From Pseudomonadota bacterium (GTDB lineage Bacteria > Pseudomonadota > Gammaproteobacteria > Xanthomonadales > SZUA-38), in assembly GCA_039033415.1 (NCBI GenBank), contig JBCCCR010000017.1, forward strand, positions 62,001 to 126,000: a DNA stretch of 64,000 bases, given 5' to 3'. How positions within the stretch are numbered: position 1 is the stretch's first letter; each line of letters opens with the position of its first letter. Below are positions 7,958-17,500 of this stretch, one piece after another. The notes below the pieces were generated by a model. It was given only the letters and a program-made list of their open reading frames with translations. It ran no database searches and was not told the DNA's origin. Both the position numbers and the translations under genes were made by a program.

Positions 7958-10657
7958 ATGCCTGTGAAAAGACGATCACTGTGTTGCACCATTGCCTGTA
8001 TTCTCAGCACCGGCTCGGCCACCGCTCAGGAGTCTCTGCGGCTGCAGGACCTGAACGGGGTTCTGGGTGTCAGGATTACCGGCGTCGCTGCCGGTGACCG
8101 GGCGGGCCAATCGGTCAGCGCGGCTGGGGATGTGAACGGCGACGGGCTCGATGATGTGATCATCGGGGCCCCCTTTGCGGATCCGGACGGCAACAGCGGC
8201 GCTGGCGAAAGCTACCTCGTATTTGGCACCGATCAGGGGTTTGCTAGCCCGCTCAGCTTGGCGGAGCTCGACGGCAGCAACGGGCTGGTGATCACCGGCA
8301 TTGATGCCGGTGACCGTTCAGGTTTTTCGGTCAGCGCGGCCGGGGATGTAAATGGGGACAGTATTGATGATCTGATTATCGGGGCCTATCGCGCGAATCC
8401 GGACGGCATCCTATTTGCTGGCGAAAGTTACCTGGTGTTCGGCTCTGATCAAGGGTTCGTAAGCCCGATAACTTTGGCGGATCTCAATGGCACCAACGGG
8501 CTGGTGATCAACGGTATAGATGCCAGCGATTTTTCAGGCGGGTCGGTTAGCGCTGTCGGAGACGTGAACGGCGACGGTATTGATGACGTGATCATCGGGG
8601 CTAGCAGTGCGGATCCGGATGGCCAGCTTAGCGCCGGCGAGAGTTACCTGGTCTTTGGTACCGATCAGGGGTTTACCAACCCGTTGGCCCTGGCGGGCCT
8701 CAACGGCAGCAGCGGCCTGGTGATTACCGGCATTGATGCCGGAGACCGTTCAGGCTTCTCGGTCAGCGCGGCTGGCGATGCAAATGGTGATGGCATTGAT
8801 GACGTAATTATCGGAGCCTATCGCGCAGATCCGAACGGCAAAAGCAGTGCCGGCGAGAGCTACCTGGTGTTCGGCACCAATCAGGGATTCGTCAGCCCGA
8901 TGACTCTGGCGGATCTCAATGGCAGCAACGGCCTGGCGATTAATGGCGTTGATGACGATGATCTCTCGGGCCGATCAGTGAGCGCGGTTGGGGACGTGAA
9001 CGGCGACGGTGTGGACGATTTGATCATCGGGGCCCAATTTGCGGATCCAGGCGGCAACAGCTACGCCGGCGAAAGCTACCTGTTGTTTGGCACTGACCAG
9101 GAGCTTGTAAGCCCTCTGCCACTGTCGGACCTCAACGGCAGCGACGGCGTCGTTCTCTCCGGCATTGGTGCCAATGATCAATCAGGGAGATCGGTCAGTG
9201 CTGCCGGAGATATGAACGGCGACGGTATTGGTGATCTGATCATCGGGGCCTATCGCGCGAATCCTGACGGCAATACCTACGCCGGTGAGAGCTACCTGGT
9301 GTTTGGCACCGATCAGAGTTTTATCAACCCGCTGGACCTTTCGACTCTCAACGGCAGGAACGGCCTGGTAATTACCGGCATCAATTCCGATGACCAATCA
9401 GGCATATCGGTAAGCTCAGCCGGGGACGTGAACGGCGACGGAATCGATGACCTGATCATCGGGGCCAACAACGCGGGTCCCGATGGGAATAGCGGCGCCG
9501 GAGAGAGCTACCTGGTGTTTGGCAACGCCGCCCCGCTGTCTTTGGGCTCCTCGCTGCTGCTTGGGGCGCAGACAGAAGATAACCTCGCTCCCCTGGGCAG
9601 CAGACTGGATTTTTCTATTGCAGAACGCTACCTGGACGAAGACTCTTTTGGCGGGGTTGCGGTTATTAACGATGCCTCCACACTCGGCGAAGGACTGTGG
9701 CAGCACAGTAGCGACGGCCTTGAATGGACCGACCTGCCCGGCGCGCTCAGCGACACTAGCGCCCTGGTCCTGGGTGCGCAGTCGCTGCTGCGGTTTGTGC
9801 CTGCGGCCGACTTCCACGGTCAGCCTGGTCCCCTGACGGTGCGCCTATGGGACGGGCGCTGGCGCGACACCGGCGAAAACGTGGACATCACCAGCGCCGT
9901 TGACGCACTCGGCGGTTTTGCTGACGACGACAACCTCCTCAGCGTGACCCTCACCGTCAATCCAGTGAACGACTCGCCCAGCTTCAGCGCCATCAACCCT
10001 CCTACCGTTAACGAAGATCCCGGCGGCGCAACCGTAGCGGATTGGTCCACCTTCGACCCCGGGCCCTTCGAGTCTGAGCAATTTGCCTTGACTTATCAGG
10101 TGGACAACATTTCCAATCCTGGGCTCTTTTCCGTGCTGCCCACCATCGGTACGCTGGGAAACTTGGTCTACAACCCGGCACCCGACGTCAGCGGCTCCAG
10201 CACGTTTGATGTCCGGGTGGTCGACTCCGGTGGCATGGACAACGGCGGCGTCAATGTGTCGGGCTTTCAGACTTTCACCGTCACCGTCAATCCGGTCAAC
10301 GACCCACCGCGGATCGTCGCTGACGATCCGCCCCCAGTGCTCCTTAACAGCGGCCCACAAACCGTCCCTCAGTGGGCCAGCGTGGATGCCGGTGCACCGG
10401 ACGAACAGGACCAGCAGGTGACCCTGACCGTATCGGACGTATCCAACGGGGCGCTGTTTGCTAAGCCTCCGGCCGTTGATGCGGTCGGCAACCTCACATA
10501 CACACCGGCCGAAGGTGCCATCGGCGTGTCGACCTACACGGTCATTGCCAGCGACGATGGAGGCACAGCCAATGGTGGTCAGAACACCACAGGACCTGCC
10601 GGGTTTACGATTCAGGTCCGCAGTGAGCTCCTGTTCAGCGACAGCTTTGAGGAGTGA
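7958..10657 (+). CDS. Secreted FG-GAP repeat protein with GFE-like tail
   Basis: The 899-residue product starts at the ATG preceded by CGGAGG; an upstream in-frame TTG at 7940 is less likely. It has a signal peptide ending near SATAQ. Residues about 28-530 hold seven FG-GAP (integrin beta-propeller) blades, each with a calcium-loop motif such as GDVNGDGIDDVIIGA and ending GESYLVFG. Two or three Ig/cadherin-like modules follow, with VNPVNDSPSF and VNPVNDPPRI linkers (about 640-880). The protein ends LLFSDSFEE, a variant of the GFE tail found on other secreted proteins in this window. It is probably an extracellular or surface adhesion or structural protein; the ligand is unknown. It has no operon partners and lies inside the putative island. 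Confidence 0.85.
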   Translation: MPVKRRSLCCTIACILSTGSATAQESLRLQDLNGVLGVRITGVAAGDRAGQSVSAAGDVNGDGLDDVIIGAPFADPDGNSGAGESYLVFGTDQGFASPLSLAELDGSNGLVITGIDAGDRSGFSVSAAGDVNGDSIDDLIIGAYRANPDGILFAGESYLVFGSDQGFVSPITLADLNGTNGLVINGIDASDFSGGSVSAVGDVNGDGIDDVIIGASSADPDGQLSAGESYLVFGTDQGFTNPLALAGLNGSSGLVITGIDAGDRSGFSVSAAGDANGDGIDDVIIGAYRADPNGKSSAGESYLVFGTNQGFVSPMTLADLNGSNGLAINGVDDDDLSGRSVSAVGDVNGDGVDDLIIGAQFADPGGNSYAGESYLLFGTDQELVSPLPLSDLNGSDGVVLSGIGANDQSGRSVSAAGDMNGDGIGDLIIGAYRANPDGNTYAGESYLVFGTDQSFINPLDLSTLNGRNGLVITGINSDDQSGISVSSAGDVNGDGIDDLIIGANNAGPDGNSGAGESYLVFGNAAPLSLGSSLLLGAQTEDNLAPLGSRLDFSIAERYLDEDSFGGVAVINDASTLGEGLWQHSSDGLEWTDLPGALSDTSALVLGAQSLLRFVPAADFHGQPGPLTVRLWDGRWRDTGENVDITSAVDALGGFADDDNLLSVTLTVNPVNDSPSFSAINPPTVNEDPGGATVADWSTFDPGPFESEQFALTYQVDNISNPGLFSVLPTIGTLGNLVYNPAPDVSGSSTFDVRVVDSGGMDNGGVNVSGFQTFTVTVNPVNDPPRIVADDPPPVLLNSGPQTVPQWASVDAGAPDEQDQQVTLTVSDVSNGALFAKPPAVDAVGNLTYTPAEGAIGVSTYTVIASDDGGTANGGQNTTGPAGFTIQVRSELLFSDSFEE
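8054..9530 (+). repeat. Seven 216-bp tandem repeats encoding FG-GAP blades
   Basis: Equivalent codons recur at 8279, 8495, 8711, 8927, 9143 and 9359, an exact period of 216 bases (72 residues). The first unit, from about 8054, is nine bases longer. Nucleotide similarity between units is high (for example GGCATTGATGCCGGTGACCGTTCAGG in units 2 and 4 with few changes), which indicates recent duplication or homogenisation. Such arrays can gain or lose units by recombination. Confidence 0.85.
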
Positions 10658-11061
10658 TCACCCCGGTCTAATTCCATCGACCTAATGCCACCCACGTAAC
10701 GCCTGCACGCCACCGGGTCAGGGCGTGATTATCTGACCACCTGTCAGGTGGGAGCTGAAATACTCGGCACCAACAGAGACTCCGCTGCGTTCAGCCTGCG
10801 CTGGCTGGCGTTCTAATCCCGGACTTTCATCCTTACCTCCGCGTGTCGCTTCGCGGCATCCAGATATTCGAGTGCTTTTGTCACGACCGTTGCGACTGCC
10901 CTCGCCGACTTTGCGACCAGGCGCCAGGGTACCGCGTTCGGTGAAATCTCTAAGTCATGGACTGTCTACGAACGCGACCCTCTCGCGCGTGCCGCCAACG
11001 CCAATAGCGTTATGATGGAGAGGCCTGTTGCGCCAAGTTACGTTATGGAGCACAACCGCAA
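10658..11061. other. Intergenic, possible small ORF remnant on minus strand
   Basis: There is no confident gene in these 404 bases. On the minus strand, 10965 down to 10813 is open for about 50 codons, reads ...NAVPWRLVAKSARAV... and ends EVRMKVRD. It has the amphipathic look of a real peptide but no ATG start, so it may be a remnant. The promoter of the downstream regulator gene should lie near 10980-11045. Confidence 0.25.
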
Positions 11062-14000
11062 GTGAACGATTGCATCGCTGGGTACCGAATCGGGGACCTG
11101 GAAGTGAACCTGGACCGCCGAGAACTGGTTTCTCCGGCAGGCCCGATTGCGATGGAACCACGCGCGTATTCCGTTTTGATTTACCTGCTTGCAAATCGCA
11201 GGCGCACCATCTCTCAGGATGAACTGGTCGAACAGGTGTGGCCTGGCAGAGTTGTTGGTAATGATGCGCTATATCGTGCCATCAAGCTTGTTCGTGAGGC
11301 GCTGCGACAAGGGGGAATCGAAGACGCGGTCAAGACGGTGCATCGGGTTGGCTATGGCTTTGTTGCTGATGTCGAGGAGTTGGGCGCAGCGACGGTGAGC
11401 CCGGGCTTTGTGACCTTGCTCGCCGTCAGCTCTACCTCGAAGCTAAAACTCCAGGATCCTGGCGTGGGGCAGATTCTCATGCTCGACGGCACCATCATGC
11501 TGTTGTCGTTCCAAACTTCTGCCGGCGCACTTGCCTATGCGCTTGCTGCCAATCCGGACCCGCCGGTTTCAATGGGTTTACATGTCAGTGTCGGGTCTCA
11601 ACAGGAAAGTATGGATAGCGACGACCCGTCCTGGAATTTGACGACGGAACTTAGCCGTCTCGCGGCTCCGGGACAGGTGCTCTTGTCGGCGGCGGCCTAC
11701 GAGCTGTGTCGTGCGCAGCGGGAGCTCTTGGCCGCAAAGAAGTTGTCCTGGTTTGCCCACGGAACCTACCGCTTCAAGCATGAGCAGGAAGATCTCACAG
11801 TGTTTGAAGTGCGCTCTGAGGAGCTAGAGCCCTTGCCGGCACCGGAGAATGCTGCCGTTGCAGTAAGGTCGAACACGCAAGACACCGTCTTGGGTTGGCG
11901 GGCCGCAGTTGAACAGTCGGTCCCGGGACGCCCGCAGTGGGTCCTTCTGGACTGCCTTGGCAGTGGCGGATTTGGCGAAGCGTGGTTGGCGGAACATGTC
12001 GGTTCGAAAGAACGGCGTGTGTTCAAGTTCTGCTACCACCGGGACAAATTGCGTTCGCTGATGCGCGAAGTCACGTTGTTTCGACTGTTGCGACAGACGC
12101 TGGGAACAAGGCCGGATATTGCACGAATTCTGGACTGGAATTTTACCGACGCACCGTATTTCATTGAGTCCGAGTTGACGCCGGCAGGTGACCTCACACA
12201 GTGGGCTCAGGCCCAGGGAGGCGCGACGCAGGTTCCGCTAGAAACGCGATGTGGCATCGTTGCCCAGATAGCCCACGCACTGGCTGCCGCTCATGCCGTT
12301 GGTGTGCTGCACAAAGACGTCAAGCCGGCGAATGTGTTGATTAAGGAGGGCGCAAACGGTGAAGTACAGGCGGTGCTCGCAGACTTCGGTATTGGAACCA
12401 TCACCGACCCGGAGCCTCTTGCTGCCCATGGGATCACGGCGCAGGGCATCACTGAAGCGCTACGGGGAAATCTAACCAGTTCGCGCAGCGGCACTCGACG
12501 TTACCAGGCTCCGGAAATATTGGAGGGGCAGCCGGCAACCATCCGAGCTGATATTTACTCGCTGGGTGTGATGGCATACCAGCTGCTTGTGGGAGACCTT
12601 GAGCGGGTGCTGGCGCCGGGTTGGGAGCGTGAAATCGACGACCCGCTGTTGTGCGCAGATGTCGCCAGCATGGTCGATGGCGACCCGAACCGGCGGCCTG
12701 CTGACGCGAACGTCATTGCTCAGCAATGGCAAAGCGTTCCGGAACGCCGAAACGCCATTGCTGTGCGAGAGGCAAAAGCAAGACGGGATGCACGTGATCG
12801 TCGAATCCGTCGGTTGCTAGTGCCTAGTACCGCTGTCCTGCTGATATTTGCGCTGACCATGGTCTGGCAAAACAGCCGCGTCAATCGCGCGCTGGCATCA
12901 GCAAACGCGGAGGCCGATCGTGCGAATGCCACTACGGCCTTTATGACCAGGCTGTTTGACGCCGCAAACCCACTTTTTCGTGGTCCGGAGCCGCCCGCAT
13001 TGATTGCGCTTCTGGAGGAAGGGGAGCGGCAGATCAACAGAGAGCTAAGTAACGAGCCTGACGTTCAGGCACGCTTGTGGACCACCATTGGAAGGGCGTT
13101 CGCTGCGGTTGGCGAACATGAAAAATCCATTGAGCTGTTGGAGAACAGCCGGGCATTCGCTCAAACCACCGAACAGCAGCACGCACAGTTTGTTGCTGAG
13201 TTGGAATTAGCGAATGTTCTCAATCGCGTCGGCCAACCAGAGCGGGCTGAGGCATTGCTAGAGCCTGCGATTGAGGCGTTAGGCGCAGATCAGAACGATG
13301 CTTCCACCGCTATATTGCGCGCGTACATGCTCGCGCGGCTGGCTCGTTCGGAATACCTCCAAGGCAGGGTCGATCGCGCCATTGAGCACGCGGCCGCGGC
13401 TGCGCAAATCCAGGAACAATATGCACCTGACAACGACCCTGACTTGCTATTTACGCAGCTGATGGCTGCCAGTTACCACGTCGATACGGACGACGGTGGC
13501 GGGCAGGCGGTTGATGAGGCGTTTCGAAAGATCATTGCCAGCTATAAGGAACACCATCCGGATCACTACGGACATGAGTTTGCACTGCAAAATTACGCGC
13601 AATACCTTCAGCATCAGGGCCGACTAGTTGAAAGCATGAACGTTGCTGAGGACTCCGTAGCGCTGATGCAGACCCGATTTGGCGCCAAGCACCCGTTTAC
13701 GGCGCGGGCGCTATATCACCTCGGCTTAATATACGGACAGCTGGAGCGTTACGACGACGGTGAAGCAGCTATGCGGGAGTCCCTCGGCATTCGTCGGGAT
13801 GTGCTCGGTGAGCATATGGATACCTACAGCAGCCTAATGGATTTGGGCGACCTGTATCGAGTTCAGGGGCAAAGCCAGCAAGCCCTTCCCTACTTCGAGG
13901 AGGGTTTGGAAATGGGGCTGCAGGTGCTTGGAGAAAATCACATAGCAATTCCCGGCTCCCGCCATCAGAAGGCGAAGTTGCTGTCGGATCTGAGTCAGCT

Positions 14001-14367
14001 CGCTGAAGCCCTCAATCTTATGATTCGTGCCTGCATCCAATCTGCTGAACTGCTGGGTGAGAGCCATTGGCGGACAGGCTATTGTGAAAGCGATCGAGCG
14101 GCCTTGAGTTCGCGGCTGGTAAGCGATGAGGATCATGAAGCGCTAGCCCGCTCTGCTGCCGCTACACTGGCCAATGCACTGCCCGAAACACATTGGATAC
14201 GAGCCAACGCAAGCCTTAACCTCGCGCTAGTGCTTTATGCTGCTGGAAACTATGAGGAAGCGGAACGTCTATATCTCGCGAACTTTGAGAAGATCAGCGC
14301 ATCACCTCAAGAGCTTGCGGCCTGGAAGGCTGCTCGTGAGTCCGCATTAGCGAATCGTGGGAAGTAG
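11062..14367 (+). CDS. Winged-helix / cyclase-like / Ser-Thr kinase / TPR membrane regulator
   Basis: The 1101-residue fusion starts at GTG with GGAG upstream. Residues 5-105 form an OmpR/CadC-type winged helix (DELVEQVWPGRVV, VHRVGYGF). Residues about 112-252 resemble a degenerate class III nucleotide cyclase domain (APGQVLLSAAAYELC and FAHGTYRFK, then VFEV) without obvious metal-binding aspartates. Residues 293-555 are a protein kinase: glycine loop GSGGFGEAW (301-308), VFKF lysine 322, HKDVKPANV with Asp 419, and DFG 441-443. One membrane helix lies at about 585-603. The rest is helical TPR repeats, probably periplasmic. It resembles CadC topology with a kinase inserted and may couple DNA binding to phosphorylation. 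The upstream FG-GAP gene and downstream RHS gene are possible targets, by proximity only. Confidence 0.85.
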   Translation: MNDCIAGYRIGDLEVNLDRRELVSPAGPIAMEPRAYSVLIYLLANRRRTISQDELVEQVWPGRVVGNDALYRAIKLVREALRQGGIEDAVKTVHRVGYGFVADVEELGAATVSPGFVTLLAVSSTSKLKLQDPGVGQILMLDGTIMLLSFQTSAGALAYALAANPDPPVSMGLHVSVGSQQESMDSDDPSWNLTTELSRLAAPGQVLLSAAAYELCRAQRELLAAKKLSWFAHGTYRFKHEQEDLTVFEVRSEELEPLPAPENAAVAVRSNTQDTVLGWRAAVEQSVPGRPQWVLLDCLGSGGFGEAWLAEHVGSKERRVFKFCYHRDKLRSLMREVTLFRLLRQTLGTRPDIARILDWNFTDAPYFIESELTPAGDLTQWAQAQGGATQVPLETRCGIVAQIAHALAAAHAVGVLHKDVKPANVLIKEGANGEVQAVLADFGIGTITDPEPLAAHGITAQGITEALRGNLTSSRSGTRRYQAPEILEGQPATIRADIYSLGVMAYQLLVGDLERVLAPGWEREIDDPLLCADVASMVDGDPNRRPADANVIAQQWQSVPERRNAIAVREAKARRDARDRRIRRLLVPSTAVLLIFALTMVWQNSRVNRALASANAEADRANATTAFMTRLFDAANPLFRGPEPPALIALLEEGERQINRELSNEPDVQARLWTTIGRAFAAVGEHEKSIELLENSRAFAQTTEQQHAQFVAELELANVLNRVGQPERAEALLEPAIEALGADQNDASTAILRAYMLARLARSEYLQGRVDRAIEHAAAAAQIQEQYAPDNDPDLLFTQLMAASYHVDTDDGGGQAVDEAFRKIIASYKEHHPDHYGHEFALQNYAQYLQHQGRLVESMNVAEDSVALMQTRFGAKHPFTARALYHLGLIYGQLERYDDGEAAMRESLGIRRDVLGEHMDTYSSLMDLGDLYRVQGQSQQALPYFEEGLEMGLQVLGENHIAIPGSRHQKAKLLSDLSQLAEALNLMIRACIQSAELLGESHWRTGYCESDRAALSSRLVSDEDHEALARSAAATLANALPETHWIRANASLNLALVLYAAGNYEEAERLYLANFEKISASPQELAAWKAARESALANRGK

Positions 14368-14548
14368 TTACCCCTATCGATCTTAAGAGGGGCCGCGGCT
14401 TACGTCGACACCCGTTGAGCGGTCGCGCCAGCTGGGCAGGGATAAGCCTCTGATTTATTTCTATTAACTAATTTCATCAGGATTCCATCAAGACTCCGAA
14501 AGCGAACTGCACCTAGCATCAGTCCATCACTTCGACCTTGGATTAGAC

Positions 14549-17500
14549 ATGATGGAACGCTGGGTCTTGCTCACGGCTTTATTAATCGCATCGGCCGCTT
14601 CCTACGGTCAGCCTGTCAGTGTTTTTCAAGATGGCTTTGAGGGTACCTCGGGCCTTCTTAATGCGCCTGGGCTACCTCAGGGTGTTGGCTACACCTTGTA
14701 CGACGCAAGCCGGTTCCTGTACACCGGGCCCGACCCAATCCAAACCGGAATGGACCCTGCGTTGATCCAACCGGACAAGGTGGCGGTGATTCGCGGCCGC
14801 ATCTTGGGTCGCGACGGTGGCCCCCGATCTGGCGTGATCGTCAAAATCCGCAGCGCAGCCGAATTTGGCGAAACCAGATCGCGCGGTGATGGTTGGTTTG
14901 ACCTGGTTGTCAACGGCGGCGGACCCATGACGGTCTCCTTTTCAGGGGAAGGCGTGCTCCCTTTGCAGCGCAGTATCGAGGTTCCATGGGACGAATACGT
15001 CGTTCTGGATGACTGTGTCGTCACACCACTGGCCAGCAAAGTCGACACCATCGACCTTGCATCCAATACGGAGATGCAGGTGGCTGAGGGTCCGGTATCG
15101 GAGGATGGTGCGGGCCAGCGGAAACCTGCCCTCCTGTTCCCGGCTGGTGTGGCTGCCGAGATGGTCATGCCTGACGGCAGCCGAAGCCCCTTAAACGAAA
15201 TTAACGTCCGTGCAACCGAATATACCGTGGGTCCCACGGGGCCTGCCGCTATGCCAGGTTCGCTGCCGAGCACGTCGGCCTACACCTACGCCGTTGAACT
15301 CAGCGTCGACGAGGCAATGGCGGAAGGCGCACGAACCGTGGCGTTCGATCAGCCCATACCGCTTTACGTTGAAAATTACATTGGTGTTCCTGTGGGCGCC
15401 GCGGTGCCGGTGGCGTATTACGATAGTGATCGCTCAGCCTGGGTCGCCGAACCCGATGGTCTGGCCCTTGAAATCTTGGCAACGGACAACGGCCTCGCCA
15501 CCCTGGATCTCGATGGCGACGGTCTTGCTGATGATGACAGCAGCCTGGCTGATTTGGGCATAACCCCGACTGAACGAGAGTACCTGGCGGGCAAATACCA
15601 GCCTGGCCAAACCTTATGGCGCGTCGCCATAGATCACTTTACTCCGTTTGACCTGAATCACCCCGACTTACCCGATCTCCCCTCACCACCCCCACCAGAC
15701 CCGGGTGGTGGCGGCCTTGGGCGATCCGCCCGCCCGGAAAACAGAAAGATCGACAACCCCTGCGAGGATCAAGGCTCGGTGATCGAGTGCGAAAACCGGG
15801 TTCTGGGAAAACAGGTTGCCGTTCAAGGCACAGAATTTTCGCTCAACTACCGCAGTGACCGGGTACTCGGTCGCAATGAAGGCCAGCTGATGGAGATCAA
15901 CTTGGGTAACTCCATCAACCCCCTGCTCAGTCGCATCTCGTTGCGTATCGAGGTTGCCGGTCAGGTGTTCGAGCGCGACTTTGATCCCCCGGGCGGAACC
16001 TTTGTTTACGAGTGGGATGGTCTTGATGCTTACGGGCGATCGGTCGACGGTACGGTAGAAGCGCTGGTCGAGATTTCATATTTCAATCGAGTGAGCTACT
16101 GCACGCGACGTTTTGTTAACGGCAGACCATCGTTCGGCCGGCTGTTCTTTACCGATGAGTGTATGGCCACCGATCCTTCGCTAAACGTTGCAGAGCTGGC
16201 CACAACCAATCGGCGGCGCATTCGGCTGCGCGCCAGAGACTACCGTACTCTGGGTCTGGGTGGTTGGACCCTCAATCAACACCATCGTTTTGATACCGCA
16301 ACGCAAACCCTGTTCTACGGTGATGGCCGAGAAGACAGCACCCCTACCGTCGACTCCGGCATCGTTGTCACCATCGCCGGCGGTGGAGATCAATCCGGGG
16401 AAGAAGTACCGGCACTCGACGCTGATTTACGAACAAACGGTGCCAGAATCAGCGGACTGGCTACTGCCCCCGATGGCCGTATCTATTTTTCGCTGGATCA
16501 GCAGCAGGTGGTGCGAGTCGTGGACACCGATGGGCTGATCCGAACAATTGCCGGTTCACCCGGGGTCGCGGGCTTCAGTGGCGACGGCGGCCCGGCGATC
16601 TCCGCCCTGTTGTCAGATCCCGGCGCGCTTTCCCTGGCCCCTGACGGTGACCTGCTGGTAGTGGATCGGGGCAACGGCCGCATCCGGGCTATCGAACGCG
16701 ATGGCTCAATTCGGACCGTCGCCGGCGGTGGAAGCGACGTGCCGGTTGACGAAGGCATCGCGCTGGCGACTGATTTGTCAGGGATCAATGAACTGGCTGT
16801 CAGATCGGACGGTGCTTTTTTCGTCACCATTTTGGAGAATCCCCCGAGTCGATTTGGCAGCACCTGGTCGATAGAAACCGACGGCCGCCTCAGTGATCTC
16901 GATGACAGCAGCGAATTTCTTCAATTGGACGATAGCGGTCGATTGCTGTTGGCACAAAGTGATTCGGTACGCTACCTGCTGCCCGCCGGAAAACTGAATG
17001 TGATTTTCGGCTCGTTCGATGTTTTTACGGCGGCCCGGAAAGGGAACTTTCTGGACAACACCCTCGTGCGCTCTCTGGTGGTAAACCCCGAGGGTGAGCT
17101 GCTCTTCAGCAACAACAACCGGTGCATCACGCTGATCGCGTCCCCGGCCAAACAAGGCCCCGTTGACCTCAGCGATGGCTTTGCTACCCGACTCTACGCT
17201 GGACCGAGGCTGACGCTTGCGGGTTACGACAACAATGCCTTTAACTGCACCAACGAGCAGGCCGGTGCTGGCGAACCGCACACCACCAATGCGCTGCAGG
17301 CCCGTTTCGGGGGCGATCTGATTTTAGATCTGATGCCCGATGGCGATCTTCTGATTGCCGACGGACTGCTCGGTCGGATAAGGCTCCTGACCGGGCGCGC
17401 AGGATCAGGAACCAGCGGCGATATCGTTGTCGCCGATCGGGACACACCGCAGATCTACCAATTCGACAGACAAGGCCGTCACCTTGCCACGCTAAACGTT

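Noticed and set aside
8054-9530. Possible CRISPR-like array
   Set aside because: The 216-base period is in frame, encodes FG-GAP blades throughout and has no short repeat/spacer structure.
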